64,000 bases of DNA, from contig JADCRB010000036.1 of assembly GCA_021464245.1 (NCBI GenBank), forward strand, positions 6,062,372 through 6,126,371. The letters are read 5' to 3'. The notes below the pieces were generated by a model, which saw nothing but the letters and a program-made list of their open reading frames with translations, was not told the DNA's origin and made no database searches. This stretch comes from Carallia brachiata (taxonomy: Eukaryota > Streptophyta > Magnoliopsida > Malpighiales > Rhizophoraceae). The translations under genes were made by a program, and so were the position numbers. Each line of letters opens with the position of its first letter. Position 1 is the stretch's first letter. Below are positions 13,081 through 23,497 of the stretch, piece by piece.

Positions 13081-13885
13081 TCTCATCATAGGCTTGCTTC
13101 AGTTGGGCAGGATTCTGCTTCATTTGTTACAAGAGGCGATTTTTCTAAGCGTCAGCGCGGACAAGCAGAACAATAGGTTTTAGCTATATTTAACTGTAGG
13201 TATAGCCAGAAAAATGAATTACAAAGGCATTTGAGCAATACGGTAACATATTTCTGATTTTGTTTTTTTTATTAGGAAGAATGTCATTCTTCTGCAGGAA
13301 GTGACAGATCCATCTGGCAACTCTTTTGTATTCTCCAAGAGGAGGCTGCGGTGGAGACAAGTCATTGCCTTGAACACTGGATAATTTTATAATACCTCAA
13401 AATTTGATGTTGGTGATGAATCGATTTTGGTTTTCAACTGGCATTTTTGGCCAAATAATGGAAAAAGTGAAACGACGGTCGACAAATTTTTTTTTTCTAT
13501 TATTTTTTACTTATGTTTTTGTTGCAAAAAGAAGCGTATGGTTGGAGAAAAAAAAAAGGTTTGATTGCAATGTGTTGATCTTTTGTTTCACTTTTTCTGT
13601 GGTTACGTAATTAGATCCGATCCGCCAAATAATGTATGATTATGCCTGTTATCACGCGTAAAACCCCCAATCATGTGGTATCAGTTGGGGATAGAGGCGT
13701 GAGTCTTTCCGACATCAAAGGTGGGAGGTGGTCTTGTCTGTAATAATGCCCTTCGAACTGGCAGGCAGCAGCTCTGTTTTATTTTGCCAGCGGCTTAAAT
13801 TTGCAACTCAACTTGAGATTAACTACCTCAAGACTCTAAAAAACTTTGACGACACACCCTCAAATTATGAATTGTATGATTGAGC
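13081..13885. other. Helicase 3' region and spacer of duplication unit 1
   Basis: Directly after the TAG at 13078 the same frame stays open for 31 codons to a second TAG at 13174-13176. The rest looks like 3' untranslated and spacer DNA. It is matched by 18404-20150 in unit 2. No independent gene could be supported. Confidence 0.6.
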
Positions 13886-14034
13886 TGTGAACGCTTGCAT
13901 TTGTCTGCTGAATGTGAGAAGAACGATGCGATGTTGCGGGCAAGGATGCTAGAGATTCTTCCGATGAAAATCTGGCTACAGAGATGTCAAAATTTGGTGA
14001 TTCAGACTGTGAAGAAGACACACACTGCAAGTAA
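13886..14034 (+). pseudogene. Decayed copy of an unrecognised coding-like segment (unit 1)
   Basis: This is the counterpart of the open segment at 21084-21230. The same ending (GAAGAAGACACA then TGCAAGTAA) is present, but there are frame-changing single-base differences near 13918 and 13950, so the reading seen in unit 2 is broken here. The upstream part of the relic (20155-21080 in unit 2) is deleted in this unit. I do not recognise the parent gene. Confidence 0.45.
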
Positions 14035-15135
14035 AGGAATGTTTTACAGGATAGTTGTCAAGTTGGGAAAAAGAAATCTAAGGTAAAGTTATGTCTTCTT
14101 CGCCATTCCAGGCATGATTTTTTTATCAATTACTGAATTCATGGATTGTTTTTGAACAATGAATTCATGGATGATATTTTCATTTAGCTGTTTTCTGTTT
14201 AACATGTCATACTTATGCCTACCTCTTATGTCATCAGATTGAAAAATATCAATTGATATCTAGAAATTGAATATGAGAAAATTGGGATCTAAGCCCAAAT
14301 ATGGCATAGAAGAATTGAACTATGCAGACTAAGCATCATGGGAAACGACAGCTTTACTCGAATTTTTTAACGCTTGATTTGAAACACAAAGTTAGTGGTC
14401 TATCTACGTTTTTTTTTTTTTTTTTTTGGAATGGAAAAAAGACTGAGGAGCTGAAGTGTGAGTTTAGGACAAGCCAGTAGTATTTAGAAATCTGTGAGAA
14501 GCGAAACTAGAAATATATGTAGAGCCATTGAGACCTTTAAACTAAAAATTACGACAACTTAATACATAAATGGCTGTTTTTGAGACAAAGAAAGAATTAA
14601 CCAGTGTCCCGTTCAGACCGCCTTAAGCATACAGCGGCTAAACAGAGTTTGTTATGTATTCAACCATTGGATTTCCTTTTTTGTAGTGGCCATTATGTAC
14701 AAATTATTGAAAATCTTAATGCATGATGTGCTTCGTTTAAGTGGAGAGTTGGTTCTTCTTTTCTTAAATACCACAAGAGAATTTCTTTTGCTTCTTGTGA
14801 CAGATTTCTTTTGCGGCATCTGAGTTTCCTTGTACTTGTTTTGAGTATGGAAATTTTCTTGAAAAGGCACTGGAAGATCTTATATGAGAAGCCACCTGGA
14901 TAGAAATAAAAGCTGGACAATATGCCCACATGGATTTCCACAATCATAGATATATACATGGCCGTATTAATTACAAAGACAGCCCATCACCAATGCACAA
15001 TACTATTAACAACCGAGAAGGAAATGCTAAGAGCAAGCACACACACACGTACACAGACACACATGTGTCTATATAAATACATATACAACTGCAGCCATCA
15101 TGCAGCAGCTAATAGCACACGTTGATTCTCGAAAT
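14035..15135. other. Spacer downstream of protease copy A
   Basis: No gene is supported. The sequence is collinear with 21231-22294 in unit 2, with scattered substitutions and small indels. It contains a T run at 14410-14427 and short AC-rich stretches near 15039-15064. The last part should be the 3' untranslated region of the minus-strand protease copy. Confidence 0.6.
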
Positions 15136-16251
15136 TCATGCTGTAGGGTAAGATGCTTGCATAGCAATTCCACAAAGTCCTTCCTTTGCATCAATATCTC
15201 TTTGCATCCTTATGTAGCCTTCTTCACCCCATTGCGTGCCCCATGAGTTCTTCACCAGCCAATACTTTATTCCGTTGCTTTCTCCATAGCCAATAGCTGC
15301 AACGCCATGGTCCAGATCAGTGCCACAATCTCCCGTAAAGATTCCACTTTGGTAGAATTGGAATTGGGACCCTCCTGCATCAATGGCAACAGCAACTGGT
15401 TGCTTTGTAACTGCTTTCAACAAAGCTGCTTCGTTGTTAGCTGGCACATCTTCGTATCCAGTTATTTTCGCTGCGTGGTTGGATTCCTTGTTGGCGTTAC
15501 AGTTGCCATCAGCTCCATTATAGGGGTAGTTAGTCTCAGTCGTCAGTCCACCGTTGTTGATAATGAATTTGAAGGCATCATCCATTAAACCACCTTCGCA
15601 GCCTTGATCATCTCCTTTTGTATCACAGTCTACAAGTTCTTGTTCGGAAAGCGAGATTAATTTGTCAGTCGTTAGCTGAGTAATTCCTTCCATGGCTGCC
15701 ACTGCTGAAAATGCCCAGCAAGATCCTGTGTTTTTGATTCATTAATAGAGATTAAGTATTGGCATATATAAGCTTGTAGATCTAGCCAAGGTCTGAAATA
15801 ATAAAAAGTTAGGACTTACCACATTGGCCTTGATTCTTGATGGGTGTTACAGCTCCTTTTTGCCTCCAGTCCATGGAAGCGGCGCTGCAGTAACATTCTC
15901 ATATCGGAATGGACCTGCCTGAGCTGAACACATGTGACCTTTAAATCTATTTCTCGAGTTTTTGAATTCTTCATTTGTTAGGTCTGCAAACTGATTAATT
16001 CCAAGCTTGTAAGGCTTGTTTCCAGCAGCATTAAACGATTCTATGAATGCTACATTCTGCTTGAAAATCTTGTAGCGCATCTCCTTCTCATTGTTGTCCT
16101 TATAGACGCGTCCATTACGGGCCATCCACTCCTCGTGCCTCTGATGCATTATTGCATCTTCAAGAGTACGAGCTGCAGATTGAGATGCCAAAGCTAGCAT
16201 AATGAATATGAAGGCAAAAAGAATGCTTTGGTTTTGAGTTTTGAACTCCAT
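15136..16251 (-). pseudogene. Papain-like cysteine protease, SAG39 type, copy A (frameshifted)
   Basis: There are two exons on the minus strand: 15820-16251 and 15136-15725. The first holds a signal peptide ([20 protein letters not shown]...) and an I29 inhibitor prodomain with an ERFNIN-like pattern. The second holds the catalytic domain with [17 protein letters not shown] and [13 protein letters not shown], so Cys, His and Asn are all present. Exon 1 is 432 nt against 433 nt in copy B. One base is missing near 15880, so the reading leaves frame at the pro/mature junction (AAPLPWTGG instead of AAPASMDW). The catalytic domain is then not translated. Only about 1% of coding bases differ from copy B, so the lesion is recent or a sequence error. 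The TATA box is kept (16318-16325). Confidence 0.85.
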
Positions 16252-17907
16252 TGTAATTGTAAGTATATTGAACTGAGAATGTAAAGCAGGGCACATGGAT
16301 TCTGCATTGCTTCTGGGCTTTTATACAGAAGCTTCTCCTCTAATGTTCACTATGTTACAAATTAGGATATTCATTTCATGTTTGCGTGGACCAAAAATAC
16401 TTTTGATTGGGCTCCCAAAATTGTTGTGATTTTATTTGTCTCTTTATATGATATGATGACCTATGTTCTGTTATCTTGATTACTTGTGGAACTGCTTAAC
16501 TGATAAATTAATCTGTTTTGCATGTAGACAGAGGGCTTTCCCTATAGAAAAATAATAACTGTAAGTACTGCTCTTAACGTGCCGTTTCGTTTGTTTTTTA
16601 TGGGTATTGTGTTGGCGAACGATCAAAAGATTACAAATTGGTTGCCGTATCAGAAGCTCCTTTTGGCCCATCAGAAAAAGAGCCGTACTGAAGTTTACAT
16701 AACAAGAGCACTGTGCAGTATTCACGTCATGCATCCATGCGTACGAAAAAGGATTTAGTTTGATTAAATGAGTACACTCTGTGAGATAATTAAGAGGTAC
16801 GTAATCTATTTAACGATATTTAAAAGGTTGTTTGTTTTTTTTTTTCGAATTTAATATATCTTTTACGATTCAACGATTTATATTACTACATGTTTACAGT
16901 GTGCCTTTTTATTCGTCGTCAATAATATAATTTGAAAAGAATTTAAGATTTTCTTAAGTTTGGTCTATAACTTCAGAGAAAGACTAATAAAATCTTGACC
17001 TTTCATTATAATTAAATGGAACAATTAGAGATAAACAAAAAAAAATCATTAAAATGATATTTATGATTCAAATACACAAGTTAATATCTTTTACTTCCAC
17101 TTCCTTTTTTCCTTTAAATTCAAATTGTTTTTCTTTTTTTTTTTTTTTTCTCTTTTTGCCCTTTTTGGGATTATATTCTTTTAGATCATTAAGATTTTTT
17201 CTCCCCCCCCCCCCAAAAAAAAAAACTCATATAAGTGTCAAAAAAAAAAAAGAAAGAAGAGAGCTTATCTTGTACTCGTTCTACGCCATTTATTTATCAA
17301 GTTATGCATTTGAAACAAATAAAGGTGAGTGAACAAAAAAATATTGAAAACAAAACCCATATCTTCATATACATCATTCATTCGTAATAAATGGTCAAAG
17401 ATTTTATCGTTATCCTCTCGAGTTAAGGACCTAATCGAGTAAGAAAATCCTTAATTGGCATCATGATTAAATTTTCCATTATCATGGTCGCCGCAATAAT
17501 AGCACATGAGTTCGAAAATTTAGTTTTGGTTTACCTGTGGACACGTGTTATGGGTCAGGCTGCAAAGAGTTTGGGCCAAAAAGATTACGAAGTTTAAATC
17601 CGGCCCAACCTCGGTCTAGCCCAATTTTGGCAAATTCTAGTCCATTTCGATAGGATTTTTGAGCCAACGTCACAAAGATTCCCCGTTCATCGGCTGTGCA
17701 CACTCTTTGGTTCCGAACATCTTGCGGGATTCTGGAAAACATGCTAGCCATCAGGAACCTATAAATGGAAGCACAGCATTTTTGAGCACGTTTCCAAGGC
17801 CTTCAATCAATCCAAGCTTTATCGTAGAAGCATTCGAGGCAGGCGATTGCGAGATGTTAATTAAAACTCTCGGGCCTCCATTAGCAGTAGTTACTCATAG
17901 CTGCTAC
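16252..17907. promoter_or_regulatory. Promoter of protease copy A and end of duplication unit 1
   Basis: On the minus strand TATAAAAG lies at 16325-16318, about 70 bases ahead of the ATG. The rest corresponds to 23424-25137 in unit 2, with homopolymer differences (T run near 17130-17148, C run at 17203-17213). The last 350 bases (17530-17895) are clearly similar to 24760-25137. No gene could be supported. Confidence 0.6.
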
Positions 17908-18715
17908 TAAGAGAGAGATTGTCTGCAGCAATTTTACCGAAAGTAATCATCACGTATTTTATATGTTTACTTTCTATTTTTCTTCTTTTACACATTGTTC
18001 TGATTTTATCATGCAATGCGGCGCGATATAAATCGTCTGATCATGTGGTTAATGTAGGAAATAGAACCTCGGAAAGATCTTCCTCCAGCACTTGCGGCCT
18101 CTTTACACGCACGGCTTCCATTCCGTCATATGATGGGCTATCCAGTATCTCATTACCTGCAGAACCTGCTGACACCCCAACCTCAGTGGGCCACGCAACG
18201 GAGACCAATTCTTCCCAATGTATGAGAGGGATGTCTCAACATGCAAGTGGCTCCCTTGTATCACTAATGAGTGGGAGCACAGCAAGTTTCTCCTTCCCTT
18301 TGAACAAAACTGGATTCCTGCATCTGAAGAAATCAGTGGGTATGAGCCATCAAGAGTTCAAGACACAATTTTAGACGCCACCAGCTAGTTCAGTAAGCAT
18401 GAATTCTCATCATAGGCCTGCTTCGGTTGGGCACGATTCTGCTTTATTTGTTACAAGAGGCGATTTTTCTAAGCGTCAGCGTGGACAAGCAGAACAATAG
18501 GTTTTAGCTATATTTAACTGTAGGTATAGACAGAAAAATGAATTACATAGGCATTTGGGCAATACTGTAACATATTTCTGATTTTGTTCTTTTTATTAGG
18601 AAGAATGTCATTCCTCTGCAGGAAGTGTGACACATCCATCTGGCAACTCTTTTGTATCCCCAAAGAGGAGGCTGTGGTGGAGACAAGTCATTGCCTTAAA
18701 CCCTGGATAATTTTA
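17908..18715 (+). pseudogene. Orphan duplicated 3' end of the DEIH helicase gene
   Basis: The sequence matches 12548-13385: the end of exon 13, intron 13 and exon 14 with its 3' region. No helicase motifs or upstream exons are present. Relative to the parent there is a one-base loss in the CACGC-ACGGCTTCC stretch near 18110, a three-base gap near 18270 and others, so exon 14 is no longer open throughout. At the parent's terminal TAG this copy reads AAT, and the frame runs on to a TAG at 18498-18500. It is a by-product of the tandem duplication with no likely function. Confidence 0.85.
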
Positions 18716-20154
18716 TGACGAGGGCAGTTACATGTTTTGATTATTTTGTCTTGAAATTTATTTCGGATAAAATTATAACTGTTATTTTTTAAATATAAAA
18801 ATAATAAATATTTTAAAAATATTAATTCTGATTTGAAAAATGACAATCTCAATTTCACTCAATATAAAATTCGACATATAAATTACAGAAATATCAACTT
18901 TTATTCTTTATAATACCCCAAAAATTTGGTGTCGGTGTTGAATGGCACTTTTTGCCAAATAACGGAAAGGATACAAAGCCGCAGCCGTAGAAAAAGTTAG
19001 ACGTGAAATTGATCGGATGCTTTTCTCTTTAATAAAAAACGAAAGTGTTTCTTATCTATGTTTTTGTTGCTAAAAGAAAGTCAGACCATTGTACTGTGTT
19101 AACTTTGTATTTTACTTTTTAATTAGATCAGCCAAATAATGTATGATTATGTGTATTATTTGTTAAGAAATAAAAGGAAAATTAATAAAAAATGAATATA
19201 AATAAAATAAATAAATTATGTAAATTAATGTCTAAAACTTGTAAGGTACTGTTCTTAATAATTCAATCTTTAAAATTCATAAAAATAAATAATGACTATA
19301 TCGATTAGATTGATCAAAAAATCCGAATGGTCTCAAAAATAATAAAATGTAGTAGAGAAGTATGTACAGAAGGAAGAGTATCTGAAGGAGGAGGAGATAA
19401 GTATGTGTTAGATTGACCAAAAAATTTGAATAGTCTAAAAATTAATAAAATGCAGCAGAAAAAAATGTACAGGAAAAAGAATATCTGAAAGAGGAGGAGA
19501 TAAGTATATGCTAGATTGACCGAAAAGTAATGGTACGAATGGTCTCAAAAATAACAAAATACAGTAGAGAAATATGTGTAGGATGAGGAGATAAGTATCT
19601 GCAGCAGAAAGTAAAGAAGAGTATCTAAAGAAGGAGGAGGGAGGAGGTGCTAGATTGACCGGAATGCAGCGGAGAAGTACAGGACGAAGAGTATAAGAAA
19701 GTGATAAGTATCTGGAGGAATAAGAGTATATCTGAAAAAGGAGGAGGTACTCCTGAAATTGAGTTGGCCAAAATTTTTTATAAGTTTTATATTTTGTAAA
19801 AGCGTAAAATATATATTAATTTATAAATAAATAGTATATAATTTTTTTATTTTATGTGAAATTTTAATATTTACATATATATTCTTTTATTAAATATTAT
19901 TTATTTTTTTTATATAAAATTTAAATTTTTTAAAATATTTTTTATTCTTCTAACATTATTTGGCACGGTGGGTTCAAGGAAAAAAAAAAAAAAAAAAAGC
20001 CTGTTATCTCGGCTAAAACCCCAATCACAACAGCCCTGTTTTACTTTGCCAGCGGCTTAAATTTGCGATTCAAATTGAGATTAACTCCCCCAAGACTTCA
20101 AAAAAATATGAATGAGACACCCTCAAATTATGAATTTTATGATTGAGCTGTGAA
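18716..20154. other. AT-rich spacer with insertions specific to unit 2
   Basis: Two blocks here are absent from unit 1: about 18713-18910, and about 19152-19998, where flanking matches to unit 1 resume at GCCTGTTATC. The second block contains the minisatellite at 19304-19753 and a very AT-rich tail with an A run at 19980-19998. No gene is supported. Confidence 0.6.
19304..19753. repeat. Minisatellite, about four units of roughly 103 bp
   Basis: Units start at about 19304, 19408, 19511 and 19650, each with TAGATTGAYC. They share GAATGGTCTCAAAAATAA, AATGCAGCAGARAA and GGAGGAGATAAGTAT blocks. The first two are 104 and 103 bp. The third is expanded to about 139 bp by an internal duplication, and the fourth is shortened. 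The repeat is purine-rich and noncoding. Confidence 0.8.
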
Positions 20155-20189
20155 TCCCCAAATTCTTGAGAGGTAGTTATCGGGAAAAG

Positions 20190-21230
20190 ACATTATTGTT
20201 AGATGGTGCTGACTCAGAGGAAGAAGAACAGAGCAGGGGAAGGCGCAGAAACAGAGAGAAGCCGATTCCATTATCTTTGTTGAGAAAAGCATCCGTATAA
20301 AGGTAAGCTATAATCTCTGTTTTGTATGAGAGATTTTTCCATTTTGCTTTTTGAATACTTGATTGGCTTTTTGTCCCATGTTGTCTTGCTGAGTACTGAT
20401 AATTCTGACTCATGTTAGCTTGGAAACCCTGAGATGAGAATGTAAAGGGCCCAGATAGTTTCATAACGGAGATTAAAATAAAGGAAAATGGCTCTGAATC
20501 GAGTTTCCCTGCTTTAGAAACTGCTGCAGCTGCTAGGTTATGGATTGTTTTGCATACTAAATGAATAGTTTGATCAAACCTAATATATTTTATCGTTATT
20601 TGTTTGCTGAAAAATAATTTGGCTGTGTAAAATATTTGTTGAGTAAAATTTTTGCAGGGAAAATAAATTATTTTCCGTTGTTTGGCTGTGATACTGAAAA
20701 ATTTTTCCGCTTGTTTGCTGGAATATCTGTAGCTTGTTTGACGGAATGAGGCCACAATTCCATTCCGTCAGCTGTGAACATATTCGCAGCGTTGATCACC
20801 TTACAAAGACAACCTATTGTGTGTGTGTGTGTGTATCGTCTAAAACTTGTCAAACAGCTGCTCCATTTGTCATGATGGATATACAATCTCATGTTGGCCC
20901 TTTACCTGGAAACTTTTAGAAGAGTAATTTTGCTGGCGTCATGGTAAATGAAGCGTACATTTGTTGAGAATAAGTCTTGCCTGATCTGGGATAAACATGA
21001 GGCCTTGACACTTATGTTGCTATTCTGCAGGAACCAGGTTTTCCAAATGATATTTGTTCATAGAACGCCTCATTCTTGAGTGAGAACGCTTGCATTTGTC
21101 TGCTGAATATGAGATGAAGAATGGGATATTCCGGGCGAAGGATGTTGCAGATTCTTCTGATGAAAATCTGGCTACGGAGATGTCACAATTTGGTGATTCC
21201 GACCGTGAAGAAGACACATACTGCAAGTAA
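20190..21230 (+). pseudogene. Unrecognised multi-exon gene relic (unit 2)
   Basis: Three coding-like segments lie on the plus strand. The first (20190-20300) reads as an acidic then basic peptide containing DGADSEEEEQSRGRRRNRE and precedes a donor-like AAAGGTAAGC. The second (about 20436-20517) contains GPDSFITEIKIKENGSESSF. The third is an open segment of 49 codons (21084-21230) containing RAKDVADSSDENLATEMSQF and ending in TAA. Between them are AT-rich, intron-like sequences with a TG microsatellite at 20818-20834. The amino-acid composition is protein-like rather than random, but I do not recognise the family. Stops close the first segment before its donor site, and the unit 1 copy is largely deleted. 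I infer a dead gene that already existed before the tandem duplication. Confidence 0.35.
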
Positions 21231-22294
21231 AGGAATGTTTTACAGAATAGACATCAAGTTAGGAAAAAGAAATCCAAGGTTAATTTATGTCTTCTTCACC
21301 ATTGCAGGCTTGATTTCTTTATCAATTGCTGAATTCATGGATTAGATTTTCATTTTGCTGTTTTTTATTTAACATGTCATAGTTATGCCTACCTCTTATG
21401 GCACTAGATTGAAAGGTACCAATTGATATCTAGGAATTGAATATGAGAAAATTGGGATCTAAACCCAAATATAGCATAGAAGCATTGTACTATGCAGCTT
21501 AAGCGTCATGGGAAATGACAGCTTTACTCCGATTTTTGAACACTTGATTTGAAGCTTAAAGTAAGACTTGTCTAGGTTTTTTTGGAATGGAAATAAGACC
21601 GAGGAGCTGGAAGTGTGAGTTTAGGAAAAGCTGGTAGTATTTAGAAATCGGTGAGTGGCGAAACTAGAAATATATGTATAGCCATTGAGACTTTAGAATA
21701 GAAATTAGGACAACCTGATGCGTAAATGACTGTTTTTGAGACAAATAAAGAATTAACCAGTGTCCTGTTTAGACCGCTTGAAGCATACAGTGGCTAAACA
21801 AAATTTGTTATGTATTCAACCATTGGATTTCCTTCTTTGTAGTGGCCATTATTTACAAATTATTGAAGATTAAGATGCATGATGTACTTTGTTTAAGTGG
21901 AGAGTTGGTTCTTCTTTCCTTAAATACCACAAGAGAATTTCTTTTGCTTCTTGTGAAAGATTTCTTTTGCGGCATCTGAGTTTCCTTATACTTATTTTAG
22001 TATGGAAATTTTCTTGAAAAGGCACTAGAAGATCTTATATGAGAAGCCACCTCATGATAGAAATAAAAGCTGGACAATATGCCCACATGGATTTCCACAA
22101 TGATAGATATATACATGGCCGTATTAATTACAAACACGGCCCATCACCAATGCACAATACTATTAACAACTGAGAAGGAAATGCTAAGAGCAAGCACACA
22201 CACACGTACACAGACACACATGTGTCTATATAAATACATATATACAACTGGAGCCATCATGCAGCAGCTAATAGGACGCGTTGATTCTCGAAAT
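21231..22294. other. Spacer downstream of protease copy B
   Basis: The stretch is collinear with 14035-15135 and includes the same GGAATGGAAATAAGAC, TTCAACCATTGGATTTCC and CACACACACGTACACAG blocks. It probably contains the 3' untranslated region of the minus-strand protease. No gene is supported. Confidence 0.6.
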
Positions 22295-23423
22295 TCATGC
22301 TGTAGGGTAAGATGCTTGCATAGCAATTCCACAAAGTCCTTCCTTTGCATCAATATCTCTTTGCATCCTTATGTAGCCTTCTTCACCCCATTGCGTGCCC
22401 CATGAGTTCTTCACCAGCCAATACTCTATTCCGTTGCTTTCTCCATAACCAATAGCTGCAACGCCATGGTCCAGCTCAGTGCCGCAATCTCCCGTAAAGA
22501 TTCCACTTTGGTAGAATTGGAATTGGGACCCTCCTGCATCAATGGCAACAGCAACTGGTTGCTTTGTAACTGCTTTCAACAAAGCTGCTTCGTTGTTAGC
22601 TGGCACATCTTCGTATCCAGTTATTTTCGCTGCGTGGTTGGATTCCTTGTTGGCGTTACAGTTGCCATCGGCTCCATTATAGGGGTAGTTAGTCTCAGTC
22701 GTCAGTCCACCGTTGTTGATAATGAATTTGAAGGCATCATCCATTAAACCACCTTCGCAGCCTTGATCATCTCCTTTTGTATCACAGTCTACAAGTTCTT
22801 GTTCGGAAAGCGAGATTAATTTGTCAGTCGTTAGCTGAGTAATTCCTTCCATGGCTGCCACTGCTGAAAATGCCCAGCAGGATCCTGTGTTTTTGATTCA
22901 TTAATAGAGATTATTAGTTTGATTAAGTATTGGCATATATAAGCTTGTAAATCTAGTCAAGGTCAGAAATAATAAAAAGTTGCAACTTACCACACTGGCC
23001 TTGATTCTTGATGGGTGTTACAGCTCCTTTTTGCCTCCAGTCCATGGAAGCCGGTGCTGCAGTAACATTATCATATCGGAATGGACCTGCCTGAGCTGAA
23101 CACATGTGACCTTTAAATCTATTTCTCGAATTTTTAAATTCTTCATTTGTTAGGTCTGCAAACTGATTAATTCCAAGCTTGTAAGGCTTGTTTCCAGCAG
23201 CATTAAACGATTCTATGAATGCTACATTCTGCTTGAAAATCTTGTAGCGCATCTCCTTCTCATTGTTGTCCTTATAGACGCGTCCATTACGGGCCATCCA
23301 CTCCTCGTGCCTCTGATGCATTATTGCATCTTCAAGAGTACGAGCTGCAGATTGAGATGCCAAAGCTAGCATAATGAATATGAAGGCAAAAAGAATGCTT
23401 TGGTTTTGAGTTTTGAACTCCAT
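22295..23423 (-). CDS. Papain-like cysteine protease, SAG39 (senescence-associated) type, copy B
   Basis: Exons 22991-23423 and 22295-22884 on the minus strand join to 340 residues, the usual length for this C1A group. Features in order: a signal peptide (about 1-27, ending ASQSAA), an I29 propeptide inhibitor with an ERFNIN-like motif (ERFNIN-type E, R, F, N spacing) and [14 protein letters not shown], then the mature enzyme from about [19 protein letters not shown]. The active site is QGQCGSCWAFS (oxyanion Gln and catalytic Cys split by the intron), [11 protein letters not shown] (His) and [13 protein letters not shown] (Asn). Relatives are vacuolar or secreted endopeptidases active in senescence and cell death. 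The internal ATG at 23423 was chosen over one at 23468 because the latter lies about 20 bases after the TATA box. This is the only intact protease copy of the pair. Confidence 0.92.
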
Positions 23424-23489
23424 TGTAATTTTAAGTATATTGAACTGAGAATGTAAAGCAGGGCACATGGATTCTGCATTGCTTATGGG

Positions 23490-23497
23490 CTTTTATA
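23490..23497 (-). promoter_or_regulatory. TATA box of protease copy B
   Basis: The minus strand reads TATAAAAG, 67-74 bases ahead of the chosen ATG at 23423. That leaves room for a 5' leader of about 35-45 bases. The same box and spacing occur in copy A (16318-16325). Confidence 0.6.

Noticed and set aside
13660..13700. GTGGTATCAGTTGGGG resembling a primer-binding site
   Set aside because: No flanking LTR is seen, and the match to the initiator-Met tRNA site is partial.
15307..15588. 93-codon plus-strand frame, also at 22466-22747
   Set aside because: Both are antisense to the protease catalytic exon. Conservation between copies only reflects the duplication.
20177..20755. 192-codon minus-strand frame
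   Set aside because: No domain is recognisable and it overlaps coding-like segments on the plus strand. Composition looks random.
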